Shown in pieces: positions 8,099-15,726 of a DNA stretch of 64,000 bases (position 1 is the first letter of the stretch; each line of letters starts with the position of its first letter). The stretch is from Thalassorhabdomicrobium marinisediminis (GTDB taxonomy: Bacteria; Pseudomonadota; Alphaproteobacteria; Rhodobacterales; Rhodobacteraceae), in contig NZ_QCYG01000001.1 of the NCBI RefSeq assembly GCF_003072065.1, positions 1 through 64,000 of the forward strand, given 5' to 3'. The notes under the pieces were generated by a model that was given only the letters and a program-made list of their open reading frames with translations, was not told where the DNA came from and ran no database searches. A program made the translations under genes and the position numbers.

Positions 8099-8128
8099 CG
8101 GGCCGTAGCACTTGCTGCGGCCCGTTTT
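8099..8128 (+). terminator. Intrinsic terminator after creatinase
   Basis: Arms CGGGCCG and CGGCCCG are extended inward by AGC/GCT around a short loop and followed by TTTT. It lies 30 bp after the creatinase stop. Confidence 0.75.
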
Positions 8129-8237
8129 CGTGCCGCCGCTCGGGCATTCCGCTCGTCAAGCACCGGCGGGGGCTTTGCATTCGCGGCGAAATCGGGTTGC
8201 CTGCGCGGGATATTTGCCCCCTGAACCGGAGCCCCCG

Positions 8238-9089
8238 ATGAAACCCCAGTCCCCCGCTTTCCCGGCCCCGCTCGATGCCGACGCCCGCCGCGCGGCGCCC
8301 GCGGTGATTTGCTACCCCACGGAAACCCTGCCGCAGCCGGACCTTGCGGCCCTTGCCCGCAGACGCGAAGGCGCGGTGAACGGGGGCCATGTGATCGTGC
8401 CGCCCCGCGACGCGCGCTGCATCGACGTGCCGGCGGGCAGCTTCTTTCGCATCACCTGTCCCGACGGGCCGCAGGTGGGCGATCTGAACCTCTGGTCGGC
8501 GCAGGACCTGACCGAGCATTTCTATTCCGGCAAGACCCGCGCTCTGCACGGCACCCATCTGTCCACCGGCGACAGGCTGTGGTCGCGGTTTCCCGCTATG
8601 CGCCCCATGGCGACGATCACCCGCGACACGCTGGACTGGTATGGCTGGGATGCGGACGGCGGGTCGGTCCACGACGTGATCGGCACCCGCTGCGATCCCT
8701 ATACCGGGCGGCTCTTGGGCGGGGTCGATTATCACTATTGCTGCCACTCGAACCTGACGCGGGCGCTGGCGGATCACTCGGGCCTGTCGCTGGCCCGCGC
8801 CGAACCGCTGGTGCATGACGTGCTCAACGTCTTCATGTGCACCGGTTTCACCGCCGATACGCACCAGTATTTCATGAAGGCCAGCCCGGTGCGCGCGGGC
8901 GATTATCTTGAGTTCTTCGCCGAGATCGACCTGATCGTGGGTCTGTCCGCCTGTCCGGGCGGCGACTGCGGGGATGAGCACACGTCGGACAAGGCGACCT
9001 GTTCACCGCTGCGGATCGACGTCTTCGAGAGCACAGAATCGCACCAGCCGGTGCCGCAAAATGCCTACGATCGCAGCCACGGACGTTAG
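8238..9089 (+). CDS. DUF1989 family protein, possible guanidino-compound (creatine/creatinine) hydrolase
   Basis: A 283-residue DUF1989 (urea-carboxylase-associated) protein. Conserved family segments are VPAGSFFRITCPDGPQVGDLNLW, THLSTGDRLWSR, DVIGTRCDPY, YHYCCHSNL, DVLNVFMCTGF and GLSACPGGDCGDE, rich in Cys, His and Asp that could bind metal. Known DUF1989 enzymes include the carboxyguanidine deiminase subunits CgdA and CgdB of guanidine degradation. Its place between creatinase and a transporter suggests action on a related guanidino or ureido substrate; this is inference. The ATG at 8238 has GGAG 6 nt upstream. Terminators flank it on both sides, so it is probably its own transcription unit. 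Confidence 0.75.
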   Translation: MKPQSPAFPAPLDADARRAAPAVICYPTETLPQPDLAALARRREGAVNGGHVIVPPRDARCIDVPAGSFFRITCPDGPQVGDLNLWSAQDLTEHFYSGKTRALHGTHLSTGDRLWSRFPAMRPMATITRDTLDWYGWDADGGSVHDVIGTRCDPYTGRLLGGVDYHYCCHSNLTRALADHSGLSLARAEPLVHDVLNVFMCTGFTADTHQYFMKASPVRAGDYLEFFAEIDLIVGLSACPGGDCGDEHTSDKATCSPLRIDVFESTESHQPVPQNAYDRSHGR

Positions 9090-9142
9090 GTAAATTGCGC
9101 CGCGCGCGGGCATTTTCTTGCGCCATCCGCCCTGCGCGGGGC

Positions 9143-9172
9143 GGCGAATTCTGCATACAAATTCGCCTTTTT
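9143..9172 (+). terminator. Intrinsic terminator after the DUF1989 gene
   Basis: Arms GGCGAATT and AATTCGCC with a 9-nt loop, followed directly by TTTTT. It separates the DUF1989 gene from the ABC transporter operon. Confidence 0.8.
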
Positions 9173-9209
9173 AGGGACTATTTACGACATCCTGTTCCGG
9201 AAAACGACG

Positions 9210-9224
9210 ATCTGGCCGCCAGAT
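9210..9224. promoter_or_regulatory. 15-bp inverted repeat upstream of the ABC transporter operon
   Basis: ATCTGGC and GCCAGAT flank a single central base. The site lies about 120 bp before the ATPase start and after the preceding terminator, where an operator for the transporter promoter would be expected. The binding protein is unknown. Confidence 0.35.
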
Positions 9225-9335
9225 GCGGGGAATGAGATCGATTGTCCTGAATCCGGTTTAATTGCTTGCAGTGCGGGGGGGCTATGCGTTTAGATCGCGG
9301 CAAATGCGTGGTTAACCCACCGGAAGCTGACAATA

Positions 9336-9340
9336 GGGAG
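9336..9340 (+). promoter_or_regulatory. Ribosome-binding site deciding the TTG start of the ABC ATPase
   Basis: GGGAG with a 6-nt spacer precedes TTG at 9347, exactly where family similarity begins. It favours the TTG over the ATG 63 bp upstream. Confidence 0.5.
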
Positions 9341-9346
9341 CCTCAT

Positions 9347-10447
9347 TTGGCTGATACACTTCGCGACGATGCCTTCGTCGAATTTGAGCGGGTCCAGAAG
9401 AGCTACGACGGTGAAGTGCTCGTCGTGAAGGACCTTAACCTGACGATGCCGAAGGGCGAATTTCTGACCATGTTGGGGCCGTCGGGGTCGGGCAAGACGA
9501 CCTGTCTGATGATGCTGGCAGGCTTCGAGACGGCGACCCACGGGGACATCCGGCTCGACGGGGTCTCGATCAACAATATCCCGCCGCACAAGCGCGGCAT
9601 CGGCATGGTGTTCCAGAACTATGCGCTGTTTCCCCATATGACGATTGCCGAAAACCTCGCCTTTCCGCTGGAAGTGCGCAAGATCGGCAAGTCCGAGCGG
9701 GAAGAAAAAGTGCGCCGCGCCCTCGACATGGTCGAGATGGGCGATTTCGGCGGGCGGCGTCCGGCGCAGCTTTCCGGCGGTCAACAACAGCGTGTAGCCT
9801 TGGCCCGCGCGCTGGTGTTCGAGCCCGAGTTGGTGCTGATGGATGAACCGCTGGGCGCGCTGGACAAGCAACTGCGCGAGAAGATGCAGTTCGAGATCAC
9901 CGATCTGGCGCACAACCTTGGCATCACCACGGTTTACGTGACCCACGACCAGACAGAAGCGCTGACCATGTCCGACCGCGTGGCCGTGTTCGACGATGGC
10001 CGCATCCAGCAGCTGGCCCCGCCGGATCAGCTTTACGAGCAGCCGCAGAACAGCTTCGTCGCCCAGTTCATCGGTGAGAACAACACCCTTGAGGGTGTTG
10101 TCTCGGAGATCAGCGACACCGCCTGCGTGGTGCGCCTTGACAGCGGGGAAGAGATCGACGCGATCCCGGTCAACGTGTCCAAGGTGGGCGAGCGCACCAA
10201 GGTCTCGATCCGGCCCGAACGGGTCGAGATGGACGCCAGCCGCCTGCAACCGGGGGCCCATACGCTCAAGGCGGAGGTGCTTGAATTCATTTACATGGGC
10301 GACATCTTCCGCACCCGCCTGCGGGTGGCCGGACAGAACGAATTTATCATCAAGACACGCAACGCGCCCGATCAGGTGCGTCTGCAGCCGGGCCAGCAGA
10401 TCGAAATCGGCTGGCTGGCCGAGGATTGTCGCGCGCTGGACGCCTGA
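9347..10447 (+). CDS. ABC transporter ATP-binding protein, spermidine/putrescine (PotA) type
   Basis: A 366-residue importer ATPase. Walker A is GPSGSGKTT (about residues 44-52), the Q-loop is FQNYALFPHMT, the signature LSGGQQQR, Walker B LVLMDEPLGALD, and the switch histidine is in VYVTHDQTEAL; a TOBE domain occupies the last 90 residues. I start it at TTG 9347 (then ADTLRDDAFVEFERVQKSYDG), because GGGAG lies 6 nt before it and the family homology begins there; an upstream ATG at 9284 is the alternative. It heads the operon with the binding protein and two permeases. Substrate is not shown by sequence; context suggests a creatine- or hydantoin-related amine. Confidence 0.88.
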   Translation: MADTLRDDAFVEFERVQKSYDGEVLVVKDLNLTMPKGEFLTMLGPSGSGKTTCLMMLAGFETATHGDIRLDGVSINNIPPHKRGIGMVFQNYALFPHMTIAENLAFPLEVRKIGKSEREEKVRRALDMVEMGDFGGRRPAQLSGGQQQRVALARALVFEPELVLMDEPLGALDKQLREKMQFEITDLAHNLGITTVYVTHDQTEALTMSDRVAVFDDGRIQQLAPPDQLYEQPQNSFVAQFIGENNTLEGVVSEISDTACVVRLDSGEEIDAIPVNVSKVGERTKVSIRPERVEMDASRLQPGAHTLKAEVLEFIYMGDIFRTRLRVAGQNEFIIKTRNAPDQVRLQPGQQIEIGWLAEDCRALDA

Positions 10448-10541
10448 GGGGGCGTCGCGCACGGCAAAAGCTTGGGGGCCCTGATCTCGGAGTGAGCCCC
10501 CGACTGTAACGTGAAAATCCGGGAAACAAGGGAGACTACGA

Positions 10542-11657
10542 ATGAAGCTTACCAAGACACTTCTGGCGACCACGGCCCTGGGCCTGACAGCCGCAGGCGC
10601 CATGGCACAAGAAGAGATGGCGAACGACATGACGCTCGTCAGCTGGGGCGGGGCCTATCAGGCGTCGCAGGTGAACGCCTATGCCGAGCCCTACAAGGAA
10701 AACAATCCCGAAGTGACGATCACCTGGGACGAAAGCTCGAACGAGGCTGTGGCCAAGCTGCGCGCCATGAACGAAGCCGGCTCGATCACCTGGGACGTGG
10801 TGGACGTTGTGGCGTCGGACGCGCTGCGTCTGTGCGACGAAGGTCTGGCGATGGAGATCGACCCGGACGAGATTCTGGCCGCCGCACCTGACGGCACCTC
10901 GGCCGAGGATGACTTCGGCGACCTTCTGGTTGGTGACTGTTTCATCCCTCAGATCGTCTATTCGACCACCTTCGGCTATCGCACGGACATGGTGCCCGAA
11001 GGCGTGGACGCACCCGACGACATCTGTGATGTCTTCGATCTTGAGACCTATCCCGGGATGCGCGCGCTCGAGAAGCGCCCGATCAACAACGTGGAATGGG
11101 CGCTGCTCTGTGACGGTGTAGCCAAGGAAGACGTCTACGACGTTCTGGCCACCGAGGAAGGCCAGCAGCAGGCTCTCGACAAGCTGGCCACGATCAAGGA
11201 CAGCGTGATCTGGTGGTCCGCCGGGGCCGATACGCCGCAGCTTCTGGCCGATGGTGAGGTCTTCATGGGCTCCACCTACAACGGGCGTCTGTTCTCTGCC
11301 ATCGTCGAGCAGGACCAGCCCATCGGCATGATGTGGGACGCCCAGGTGTTCGACCTTGACGGCTGGATCATCCCCGAGGGCCTGCCCGAGGACCGGCTGA
11401 ACCGCGCGCTGGACTTCATCATGTACGCGACAGACACCCAGCGTCTGGCCGATCAGGCGAAATATATCTCCTACGGACCGGCCCGCCTGTCCTCCGCTCC
11501 GCTGGTGGGGCAGCACGCCGAGCTGGGCATCGACATGGCCCCGCACATGCCGACCGACCCGGAGAACGCCAAGAACACGTTCCTGTATAACTACGAGTTC
11601 TGGGCCGACTATCGCGACGACATCGACGCGAAGTTCCAGTCCTGGCTCGCGCAGTAA
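10542..11657 (+). CDS. ABC transporter substrate-binding protein (PotD-like)
   Basis: A 371-residue periplasmic binding protein. The signal peptide MKLTKTLLATTALGLTAAGAMA probably ends at AMA, with QEE as the mature start. The mature part begins MTLVSWGGAYQASQ, typical of the extracellular-solute-binding family 1 / PotD-like group, and includes WDVVDVVASDALRLCDEGL and GSTYNGRLFSAI. A GGGAG ribosome-binding site precedes the ATG. It lies 94 bp after the ATPase, with a weak stem between, and is followed by a strong hairpin, a pattern that often raises binding-protein mRNA relative to the permeases. Confidence 0.9.
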   Translation: MKLTKTLLATTALGLTAAGAMAQEEMANDMTLVSWGGAYQASQVNAYAEPYKENNPEVTITWDESSNEAVAKLRAMNEAGSITWDVVDVVASDALRLCDEGLAMEIDPDEILAAAPDGTSAEDDFGDLLVGDCFIPQIVYSTTFGYRTDMVPEGVDAPDDICDVFDLETYPGMRALEKRPINNVEWALLCDGVAKEDVYDVLATEEGQQQALDKLATIKDSVIWWSAGADTPQLLADGEVFMGSTYNGRLFSAIVEQDQPIGMMWDAQVFDLDGWIIPEGLPEDRLNRALDFIMYATDTQRLADQAKYISYGPARLSSAPLVGQHAELGIDMAPHMPTDPENAKNTFLYNYEFWADYRDDIDAKFQSWLAQ

Positions 11658-11668
11658 GTCAAAGATCA

Positions 11669-11694
11669 GGGAAGGGGCGGTTGCGCCCTTTCCC
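11669..11694 (+). terminator. Intercistronic stem-loop after the binding-protein gene
   Basis: An 11-bp stem (GGGAAGGGGCG with CGCCCTTTCCC, one G-T pair) closes a GTTG loop. No run of T follows at once, so it more likely protects the 3' end of the upstream message or attenuates than fully terminates. Confidence 0.55.
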
Positions 11695-11764
11695 GACCTG
11701 ACATTTGTTTTGACCTTTTTGACGACCTTCAAAGACCAACAAGAAACTGCACGCGGGGAACGAT

Positions 11765-13489
11765 ATGAGTGACACCACAGGGCCAGACCAAATCACCGGC
11801 GCCACTCCGGACAACGCCCTGCGCAATGCCGACCGGGCCGAGGTTCAGGACGGGCCGATGCTCGCCGCGGACGGCCGGCCGCTCAAGGAAAGCCTTGGAC
11901 GGGCGTTGCGGCGTCAGAAGATGCGGGCGCTGTTGCTGGTCGCGCCGCTGCTGCTGTTTGTTCTGCTGACTTTTGTCGTTCCCATCGTCTCCATGCTGTT
12001 CCGCTCGGTCGAGAACCAGATCGTGTCGGACACGCTGCCCGGCACGGTGCAGGCCATGGCCGACTGGGACGCATCAACGGGCGACGTGCCGCCCGAGCCG
12101 GTATTCCAGAACCTGTTTTTCGACCTGTTCGACGCGGCCGAGGCGAAAGAGCACACCAAGCTCGGCACCCGCCTGAATTACGAGAACACCGGCCTCGCGT
12201 CGCTGTTCCGCACCTCGGGGCGGTCGATGGATGACATCGGCGAAATCTTTCAGGACGCCATAGAAGAGGTTGACCCCCGGTTTGAAGAGGGCGCCTTCTG
12301 GTTTGCCATGATGAACGGCGAGGGCAATTCCGCCGTTCTGGCCGACCAGCGCCGCCGGTGGGAGGCTTTGACCGGCGACGACATGGATGGTGACATCGGG
12401 TTCGCGCCCTCTCAGGCCATCGTCGATCTTTTGCCCCAGACCGCGCGCGCCTATACCAGATTTGCGATCTGGACCGCGATCGAGGACGAAGACGTGGTCG
12501 CCGAAGAAGACCCGTGGGAAGCGTTCTATGCCGCCCTTGCCCTTGATCTGCGCGATCCGGCGACGGTCTCTGCCATCGCGGACTATCAGGGCGAGGGGGC
12601 CGATGCCCTGCGTGCGCTGGCCGCCGCGGACCTGCCCGACGTCAGCTTCAAGGACGCCTTCGCCGAGCTGGACGAGGATTGGCTGTCGCCGTCGGTCTGG
12701 GAAACGCTCTCGGTTTACAGCGCCTCCTTCACGCCGGGCTATTTCCTCAATTCCGTTGATCGCGAACTCACGAGCGACGGCGTCTCCCTGCGGCCCGAGA
12801 ACGAGCGGATCTATATCAAACTGTTCGGGCGCACGTTGTGGATGTCGATGATCATCACCTTCAGCTGCATCTTGCTCGGCTATCCGGTGGCCTGGCTGCT
12901 GGCGAACCTGCCGGCGCGGACGGCCAACGTGCTGATGATCCTTGTGCTGCTGCCCTTCTGGACCTCGCTTCTGGTGCGCACCTCGGCGTGGAAAGTGCTT
13001 CTGCAACAGCAGGGCGTCATCAATGAGCTGCTGGTCTGGCTGGGCTTCATCGACAACGCGAACCGGCTGGTGCTGATGAACAACTCGACCGGCACGATCA
13101 TCGCCATGACGCATATCCTGCTGCCGTTCATGATCCTGCCGCTCTATTCGGTGATGAAGACGGTGAACCCGTCCTATCTGCGCGCCGCGAAGTCGCTGGG
13201 CGCAACCAACTGGACCGCGTTCTGGCGGGTCTATTTCCCCCAGTCGGTGCCGGGCATCGGGGCGGGGTCGATCCTCGTCTTCATCCTCGCCATCGGCTAC
13301 TACATCACGCCGGAAATCGTCGGCGGCACCGATGGTGTCTTCATCTCGAACCGGATCGCCTATCACATTTCACGGTCTCTGAACTGGGGCCTTGCCGCGG
13401 CGCTGGGGACGATCCTTCTGGTCGTCGTGCTGATCCTCTACTGGTGCTACGATCAGATCGTAGGCATCGACAACGTCAAGCTGGGGTAA
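11765..13489 (+). CDS. ABC transporter permease 1 (PotB-like) with large periplasmic insertion
   Basis: A 574-residue permease, about twice the usual PotB length. The first membrane helix is at about residues 58-80 (LLLVAPLLLFVLLTFVVPIVSML). A non-membrane segment of about 265 residues follows, acidic and helical, and then five more helices starting near residue 350. The EAA loop that docks on the ATPase is YLRAAKSLGATNWTAFWRVYFPQSVPGI. The extra domain should lie in the periplasm between helices 1 and 2 and could meet the binding protein. It sits directly before permease 2, 4 bp apart. Confidence 0.88.
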   Translation: MSDTTGPDQITGATPDNALRNADRAEVQDGPMLAADGRPLKESLGRALRRQKMRALLLVAPLLLFVLLTFVVPIVSMLFRSVENQIVSDTLPGTVQAMADWDASTGDVPPEPVFQNLFFDLFDAAEAKEHTKLGTRLNYENTGLASLFRTSGRSMDDIGEIFQDAIEEVDPRFEEGAFWFAMMNGEGNSAVLADQRRRWEALTGDDMDGDIGFAPSQAIVDLLPQTARAYTRFAIWTAIEDEDVVAEEDPWEAFYAALALDLRDPATVSAIADYQGEGADALRALAAADLPDVSFKDAFAELDEDWLSPSVWETLSVYSASFTPGYFLNSVDRELTSDGVSLRPENERIYIKLFGRTLWMSMIITFSCILLGYPVAWLLANLPARTANVLMILVLLPFWTSLLVRTSAWKVLLQQQGVINELLVWLGFIDNANRLVLMNNSTGTIIAMTHILLPFMILPLYSVMKTVNPSYLRAAKSLGATNWTAFWRVYFPQSVPGIGAGSILVFILAIGYYITPEIVGGTDGVFISNRIAYHISRSLNWGLAAALGTILLVVVLILYWCYDQIVGIDNVKLG

Positions 13490-13493
13490 GAAT

Positions 13494-14711
13494 ATGTCCA
13501 TCGTTACACCAAACGTCCCGCATCCACCCCTTGCCACCTTCACCATGCCGTTGATGGCGGTGCTGACCGCGATGTTCGGCTTCGTCGGCGGCAACATGGT
13601 CGGCCAGCCCTGGATCGGGGCGCTGATCGGCGCCGTGCTGGGCGCGATCATCGCTTGGGTGATCGACATGATGCCCGCGCAGCGCACGCAGATGCGCTGG
13701 GGGCTGATCATCGTGCTCTTCGTGGCGGGGCTGGTCTTCGGCAATCTGGGCACTGCCATCTCCGGCACGTTGATCGGCGCGGTGCTGGGCTGGGTCGGCT
13801 ACTGGCTCGCCACCGGCGCCTATCGCAAGCGGGTGCCGATCTACTACACCGCCGGGCAAACGCTGTGGCACAACACCTTTTTGTTCATCTGCGGGCTGGT
13901 GTTCTTCTTTCTGATCGCGCCGCTGCTGCCGGTGATCTGGCTCAGCTTCAACGCCGAGAATTTCTTTACCTTCACCCCCGAGATGCTGAACTTTCAGGCC
14001 GAGGGCTACAGCCTGAAGCATTACCGCGATTTCCTCGGCACCGATGAATGGATGGTGCCGCTGAAGAACTCGCTGATTATCGCCCCCATCGCGACGATCA
14101 TCTCGGTTTCATTGGGCACGCTGGCCGCCATTGGTCTGAGTCAAAGCCACGTGCCCGGGCGCCGCGCCATCATGGCGGTGCTGATCTCTCCGATGATCGT
14201 GCCGCTGATCATCTCGGCCACGGGGATGTTCTTTTTCTACGCGCCGCTGGGCAACTGGCTTGAGGCGAACCTCGGCCTGTCGCAGTCCTTTGTTGGCTAC
14301 GTGAAGGTCATTCTGGCCCATGCGGTGCTGGGCATTCCCTTCGTCATCATCACCGTGACGGCGACTCTGGTGGGCTTTGACGACTCGCTGACGCGGGCGG
14401 CGGCTTCCATGGGGTCCTCTCCTGTGCCGACCTTCTTCAAGGTGCAGATGCCGCTGATCCTGCCCGGCGTGATCTCCGGCGGGCTGTTCGCCTTCATCAC
14501 CTCGTTTGACGAAGTCGTCGTGGTGCTTTTCGTCGGCTCCGCCCAGCAGCAGACCCTGCCGTGGCAGATGTTCACCGGCCTGCGCGAACAGATCTCGCCC
14601 ACCATTCTGGCAGCGGCGACGGTGCTGGTGGTGATGTCGATCCTGTTGCTGACCACCGTGGAATTGCTGCGCCGCCGGTCCGAGCGGTTGCGCGGGCTCA
14701 GCCCCTCCTAG
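13494..14711 (+). CDS. ABC transporter permease 2 (PotC-like) with N-terminal membrane extension
   Basis: A 405-residue permease. Residues 1-110 form three extra hydrophobic, Gly-rich helices (for example GALIGAVLGAIIAWVIDMM) not found in ordinary PotC, and the usual six-helix permease follows. Its EAA loop is LTRAAASMGSSPVPTFFKVQMPLILPGV. With permease 1 and the ATPase it completes a type I importer. The gene starts 4 bp after permease 1 and ends 13 bp before the LysR gene. Confidence 0.88.
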   Translation: MSIVTPNVPHPPLATFTMPLMAVLTAMFGFVGGNMVGQPWIGALIGAVLGAIIAWVIDMMPAQRTQMRWGLIIVLFVAGLVFGNLGTAISGTLIGAVLGWVGYWLATGAYRKRVPIYYTAGQTLWHNTFLFICGLVFFFLIAPLLPVIWLSFNAENFFTFTPEMLNFQAEGYSLKHYRDFLGTDEWMVPLKNSLIIAPIATIISVSLGTLAAIGLSQSHVPGRRAIMAVLISPMIVPLIISATGMFFFYAPLGNWLEANLGLSQSFVGYVKVILAHAVLGIPFVIITVTATLVGFDDSLTRAAASMGSSPVPTFFKVQMPLILPGVISGGLFAFITSFDEVVVVLFVGSAQQQTLPWQMFTGLREQISPTILAAATVLVVMSILLLTTVELLRRRSERLRGLSPS

Positions 14712-14724
14712 GTCCTGCGTCCCA

Positions 14725-15642
14725 ATGATCGGCACTGTGCTGACCCTCAAACAACTTGAGGCGCTGGTCTGGGTGGCGGAACTGGGCAGCTTCCGGCGGG
14801 CGGCGCATCATCTGAACACGACGCAGCCCAATATCTCGTCGCGCATCGCGGGGCTTGAGGCGGCGCTGGGCGTCGTGCTGATGCAGCGCGACGCCCGCGC
14901 GATCACGCTGACCGACAAGGGGCGCGACATACTGGCCGCCGCCCATGAGGTGCTGCGCGCCGCCGAGCAGATCGTCGAGATCGCCGAACGGCCCGACCTT
15001 GTCGCCAACCGGCTGCGGCTGGGGGTGACGGAACTGGTCGCCTGCACCTGGCTGCACGCCTATCTGCGGCGGATCAAGGCGGCCTATCCTGCGCTGAACG
15101 TGGAGCTCACCGTCGATGTGTCCCGCGCGCTGGACGCGGAACTGCAGGCCCGGCGGCTTGACCTCGCGATCCAGACCGCTCCCTTTGCCACGCCCGCAAG
15201 CCGGACGATCCCGCTGGGGGACTTCCCCTATATCTGGGTCGCCGCGCCGCAGATTGCCCGGCGTCTGACCGGACGACACAGCGTGGCCGATCTGCTGCCC
15301 CATTCGGTCCTGACCCACGCACGGCACACGCAGGCCTATGTCGAGTTTATCAATTATATCAATGCGCAGGGCCTGTCCGCGTCGCGCGTTGTCTCGTCGA
15401 ATTCGCTGGCCTCCTGCGTGCAGATGGCGGCGGACGGCATGGGCGTGACCCTGCTTCCCGCCAGCCTTGTCTCGCGTGAGTTGGCGCGGGGGGACCTGTC
15501 CCGGATCGACGTGGACTGGCACCCGCCACCGTTGCAATTTGCCGCCCGCTATCAAGCGGAGACCGCCGCGCGCTATCTGGACGTGGTCGCCGATCTCGCG
15601 GTTGAGGCCGTGGCGGAGCAGGGCGGCGATAGATCAGAATAA
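14725..15642 (+). CDS. LysR-family transcriptional regulator
   Basis: A 305-residue LysR regulator. The winged helix-turn-helix is LTLKQLEALVWVAELGSFRRAAHHLNTTQPNIS at the N terminus, and a substrate-binding domain follows. It lies in the same direction between the transporter and the hydantoinase genes, not divergent as LysR genes often are, so it may be part of the transporter transcript. An inverted repeat of LysR-box form overlaps its 3' end in front of hyuA, suggesting it controls hyuAB. The co-inducer is unknown; a hydantoin or creatinine-derived ligand would fit. The start codon has only a weak ribosome-binding site. Confidence 0.88.
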   Translation: MIGTVLTLKQLEALVWVAELGSFRRAAHHLNTTQPNISSRIAGLEAALGVVLMQRDARAITLTDKGRDILAAAHEVLRAAEQIVEIAERPDLVANRLRLGVTELVACTWLHAYLRRIKAAYPALNVELTVDVSRALDAELQARRLDLAIQTAPFATPASRTIPLGDFPYIWVAAPQIARRLTGRHSVADLLPHSVLTHARHTQAYVEFINYINAQGLSASRVVSSNSLASCVQMAADGMGVTLLPASLVSRELARGDLSRIDVDWHPPPLQFAARYQAETAARYLDVVADLAVEAVAEQGGDRSE

Positions 15643-15648
15643 TCTATC
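15628..15648. promoter_or_regulatory. LysR-type box in front of hyuA
   Basis: Arms GATAGAT and ATCTATC are separated by 7 bp and contain the T-N11-A pattern of LysR binding sites. The site overlaps the end of the lysR gene, 79 bp before the hyuA start, in an AT-rich stretch unlike the surrounding DNA. Confidence 0.45.
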
Positions 15649-15726
15649 AACCCGATCCCAATAAATAATTGGCGCTGATGATACCTTTCAGCCAAGCTGC
15701 GCGGGACTGACCAGAAAGGCGCGCCC

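Noticed and set aside
10472-10502. GC-rich stem between the ABC ATPase and binding-protein genes
   Set aside because: The 8-bp stem has a 15-nt loop, no T run and one wobble; too weak to call a terminator.
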